From Diphasiastrum complanatum (Eukaryota; Streptophyta; Lycopodiopsida; Lycopodiales; Lycopodiaceae), in contig CM055107.1 in NCBI GenBank assembly GCA_029204225.1, positions 8,026,472-8,090,471 of the forward strand: a stretch of 64,000 bases of DNA. Direction: 5' to 3'. The number at the start of each line of letters is the position of its first letter. Position 1 is the first letter of the stretch. Both the position numbers and the translations under genes were made by a program. Below are positions 61,337 to 64,000 of this stretch, in pieces. The notes beneath the pieces were generated by a model. That model saw only the letters and a list, made by a program, of their open reading frames with translations. It made no database searches and was not told the DNA's origin.

Positions 61337-64000
61337 ATGGCTTCCAATGGTGGGATCATGCTAGAGTCTAGTGAAAGGTTGAGTTCATCAAACTACTCTA
61401 CTTGGAAAGTGAGGATGGAGTCCTTACTTGAGTTAAATGAACTCATGGACATAGTTGCAGAACTTGAAGAGAGACCTCTCACACTTCAAGAGCAACAAAG
61501 GTTTGATAAGAAGGCCAAAAGGGCTCTTCATATCATTAAAATGAATGTTACAAATGAACTTCTCAAGGAAGTTGGAAAGTGTCAAAGTGCAAGTGAGGCA
61601 TGGAATGCCTTAAAGAAGCTCTTTGAATCAAAGTCCACATCTAGGGTATTGACCCTAAGGAGACAAATATTTTCTAGTAGGCAAAGAGAGGGTGAAAGTG
61701 CTCATGCATTTATCTTGAGAGTTAAGTCCCTAAGTGATGATTTAGCATGCATTGATGAGAACATAAAAGATGGTGAAATAGTCCAAGTTATGTTGAATGG
61801 TTTGCTAAATGAACATGCTAACCTTGTGCAAAGTTTTGCCATTCAAAGAGTCTTGCCAAGTGTGGTTGACTTGCAAGATATCTTATTGGCTGAAGAACAT
61901 AGGTTGCAATCAAAGCTTGATGGTGCATCCTTGCAAGGTGGAGGTGAAGAGGCTTTCTTCACAAAAGGCAAATTCAAGGGCAAAGGTAAAGGCAAAGGGA
62001 AATGGTCCAAAGGTGGTAACTTTGATCATGATGATCACTCTTCCTCTTCCTCTTCTACTAAGAACAATAAGTCAAAGTTCAAGTGCTTTTATTGTGGGAT
62101 AAAAGGTCATTTTGCAAATGAATGTTATAAGAAGAAAAGAGAGCAAGGAGAGAGGCAAGGAAATCTTACAATAGATGAGGAAGAACATAACACATGTGAA
62201 TCACTTGTTATGACTTCAAGTTTGTTAGCCAACATAGATGATAATGATCCTTGGTGGATTGATAGTGGAGCCTCATCTCACATGACAAGACATAAGGAAT
62301 ACTTTACATCCTTATTGTCTTATGAGGGAGAAGGTAACATCATCTACATTGCAAATGATGGTCAATGTGACATCAAAGGCATAGGCACTATTCCTATTTC
62401 TCTTTCAACAAATAGGAAAGCAAATCTTGAAAATGTTTTGTACATTCCTTCAATCACTAAGAATTTGCTTAGTGTAAGTCAAATGATTGACAAAGGACTT
62501 GATGTGGAGTTCATTGGAGATGCATGTTTGATAAGTAAATGTGGATCCTTGATTGCTCAAGGTAGGAGGCATGGTAAACTTTTCAAGCTTGATGCATGTG
62601 TGATCTCTAATCATGAAGGATGTATGGCTAGGGAGCAATTGACAAACCAAGAAGTTTGGCACAAGAGGTTGGGCCATCCCAACTTCAAATCTTTGGAGGT
62701 AATGGCAAAGAAAGAGCTTGTTCTTGGTCTCCCTAGAAGTCTTGTTGCAAACAATAGTGTTTGTGAACATTGTGCCTTGTCCAAATCTCATAGACTTGCT
62801 TATTCTAGATCTACTTCTAGATCTAAAGAAGCTTTTCAACTTGTGCATTCTGATATTCATTCTTCTAGTACAACTAGCAATGGTGGGGCAAAGATGTATG
62901 CAACTTTCATTGATGACTTTAGTAGGTATACTTGGATCTATCTTCTTAAAAGTAAGGATGAAGTGTTTGCTGCATTTGTCAAGTTCAAGAATGAAATGGA
63001 AAACCAATTCAATACAAAGATCAAATGCTTAAGATCTGATAATGGAGGGGAATACACCTCAAATAGGTTCAAAGACTTTTGTATAGCACATGGGATTAAG
63101 AGGGAGATGTCTAGTCCTAGGACTCCACAACAGAATGGAGTGGCCGAGAGGAAGAATAGAACCCTTTGTGAATGTGCCAAGGCAATGAGACTACATGCTA
63201 ATCTTGCTAAGTCTTTTTGGGGGGAAGCTTTAGCATGTGCTAACTATCTATGTAATAGATGGACAAGTGCTTCCTTGGATGGTAAAACTCCTCATGAGGT
63301 TCTTTATGGTAGAAGGCCGAGTGTCAAGCATTGTAGGATCTTTGGATGTACATGTTTTGTCAATATCACACTTGATGATAGAACTAAAGAAGATCCTTCA
63401 TCAAAGAAGGGTGTGTTTGTTGGCTATAGTGAAGTAAGCAAGGCTTACAAAGTGTACATTCCTTCTACAAAGAAAGTTGTCATAAGTAGGGATGTCATCT
63501 TTCATGAAGAGAATGTTTCCAATGTTGTTGATGTTGATGTTGATGTGCCTACTAATCATCATGATGTGCAAGATGTCTTGGATGAAGATGGAGATGCCAC
63601 TCCAAAGCAAACTTCAAGGAAGACTCAAAGGCAAAGGGCTAAGCCATCAAGGCTAACCTATGATGAAAAAGGAAAGCAAGTGGTGGACAACTCTAACTTT
63701 GCTTTTCTTACCTCTTTTGATGAACCAACTTGTGTAGGTGAAGCAATTCAAAAGAAGGAATGGATCCAAGCCATGGATCATGAGCATCAAGCACTCATCA
63801 AAAGCAACACATGGAGGTTGGTAAAGCTTCCAAAGGACAAGAAGGCAATTGGTTGTAAGTGGATCTTCAAGATCAAGACAAATCAAGATGGATCAATCAA
63901 CAAGTACAAGGCAAGGTTGGTGGCAAAGGGGTATGCTCAAGAATATGGTATTGACTATGATGAGACCTTTGCACCCGTGGCAAAGATGGTAACTATTCGA
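61337..64000 (+). CDS. Copia family 1 Gag-Pol, 5' 888 codons (incomplete at window end)
   Basis: The ATG at 61337 begins MASNGGIMLESSERLS, matching the Gag starts of families 2 and 3. The frame is open to the end of the window. In order: Gag UBN2 region (VRMESLLELNELMDIV, LTLRRQIF, DDLACIDENI), a Lys/Gly-rich stretch, zinc knuckle CFYCGIKGHFANEC at about 62089-62130, protease WWIDSGASSHMT at about 62252-62287, GAG-pre-integrase VWHKRLGHPNF and CEHCALSK, integrase (HSDIH, RSDNGGEY, NGVAERKNRT), and the entry of RT up to FAPVAKMVTIR. All visible catalytic residues are present. The other copy at 11945-14596 shows what should follow beyond the window. This copy still has its gag, protease and PBS, so it may be autonomous. 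Confidence 0.93.
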   Translation, partial: MASNGGIMLESSERLSSSNYSTWKVRMESLLELNELMDIVAELEERPLTLQEQQRFDKKAKRALHIIKMNVTNELLKEVGKCQSASEAWNALKKLFESKSTSRVLTLRRQIFSSRQREGESAHAFILRVKSLSDDLACIDENIKDGEIVQVMLNGLLNEHANLVQSFAIQRVLPSVVDLQDILLAEEHRLQSKLDGASLQGGGEEAFFTKGKFKGKGKGKGKWSKGGNFDHDDHSSSSSSTKNNKSKFKCFYCGIKGHFANECYKKKREQGERQGNLTIDEEEHNTCESLVMTSSLLANIDDNDPWWIDSGASSHMTRHKEYFTSLLSYEGEGNIIYIANDGQCDIKGIGTIPISLSTNRKANLENVLYIPSITKNLLSVSQMIDKGLDVEFIGDACLISKCGSLIAQGRRHGKLFKLDACVISNHEGCMAREQLTNQEVWHKRLGHPNFKSLEVMAKKELVLGLPRSLVANNSVCEHCALSKSHRLAYSRSTSRSKEAFQLVHSDIHSSSTTSNGGAKMYATFIDDFSRYTWIYLLKSKDEVFAAFVKFKNEMENQFNTKIKCLRSDNGGEYTSNRFKDFCIAHGIKREMSSPRTPQQNGVAERKNRTLCECAKAMRLHANLAKSFWGEALACANYLCNRWTSASLDGKTPHEVLYGRRPSVKHCRIFGCTCFVNITLDDRTKEDPSSKKGVFVGYSEVSKAYKVYIPSTKKVVISRDVIFHEENVSNVVDVDVDVPTNHHDVQDVLDEDGDATPKQTSRKTQRQRAKPSRLTYDEKGKQVVDNSNFAFLTSFDEPTCVGEAIQKKEWIQAMDHEHQALIKSNTWRLVKLPKDKKAIGCKWIFKIKTNQDGSINKYKARLVAKGYAQEYGIDYDETFAPVAKMVTIR

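Larger units (their letters stand above)
59510..64000 (+). mobile_element. Copia family 1 element, 5' part (runs off the window)
   Basis: A complete 5' LTR, PBS, a 1.17-kb leader and an open gag-pol frame that is not finished at 64000. Where it overlaps the minus-strand copy (11945-14596) the sequences are almost identical. It interrupts the gypsy RT fragment; the left flank is CTTGA, and the matching target-site copy must lie outside the window. Confidence 0.92.

Noticed and set aside
62450..63007. Minus-strand frame of 185 codons
   Set aside because: Shadow of the copia family-1 gag-pol on the plus strand; the same shadow appears opposite the other copy at 14228-14686.
1..64000. CRISPR array, rRNA genes or bacterial-type operons
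   Set aside because: No regularly spaced identical short repeats, no rRNA sequence, and the gene content is that of a plant nuclear repeat region.

Overview
The window looks like nuclear DNA of a land plant and is almost entirely retrotransposon. It holds several Ty1/copia families whose primer-binding sites match initiator-Met tRNA (TGGTATCAGAGC), Ty3/gypsy pol fragments of both the chromodomain and the non-chromodomain type, short non-autonomous LTR elements, and a non-autonomous element with 1.2-kb LTRs. I cannot name the species. No intact host gene was found. The one non-transposon coding candidate is a broken, intron-containing relative of beta-class DNA amino-methyltransferases at 7581-8383.

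Layout. 1-2785 has no recognisable gene. 2786-7365 is a junkyard of copia and gypsy fragments, mostly minus strand, including an unusual open reading frame lying downstream of gypsy integrase. 7581-8383 is the methyltransferase-like pseudogene. 8384-16340 is a minus-strand copia element (family 4) interrupted inside RNase H by a second copia element (family 1, 11295-14826, target-site duplication GTGTC). 16340-22482 holds gag remnants, a 138-bp LTR-like sequence with a tRNA-like module, and a decayed family-1-related copy carrying an internal duplication. 22489-27513 is a minus-strand gypsy remnant with a second copy of the post-integrase ORF. 27514-29460 is the 3' end of a plus-strand chromovirus with its LTR. 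29470-30165 is the edge of a family-X element. 30166-33590 and 40069-42142 are AT-rich and gene-free; they were one stretch before copia family 2 (33591-40063) inserted.

42148-48305 is a complete copia element (family 3) with an uninterrupted 1322-codon gag-pol and LTRs that differ at one base by eye, so it inserted recently. 48482-57983 is a head-to-head and nested cluster of family X. Its centre is a complete non-autonomous element (51793-56872, TSD CCTTG, two 1245-bp LTRs differing at one base by eye). 57984-59509 is a minus-strand gypsy reverse transcriptase fragment cut by a new family-1 copia element starting at 59510. That element runs off the window with its gag-pol frame (61337 onward) still open.

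Three things deserve most attention: short LTRs that carry a tRNA-like Pol III promoter module next to the primer-binding site (34443-34586 and 19387-19524), with one of them embedded in a two-PBS chimeric leader; a repeated series of GTGCT/AGCAC hairpins in the leader of family X, kept in two divergent copies; and a post-integrase ORF present in two independent gypsy remnants. All similarities were judged by eye from the sequence; no database search was made.
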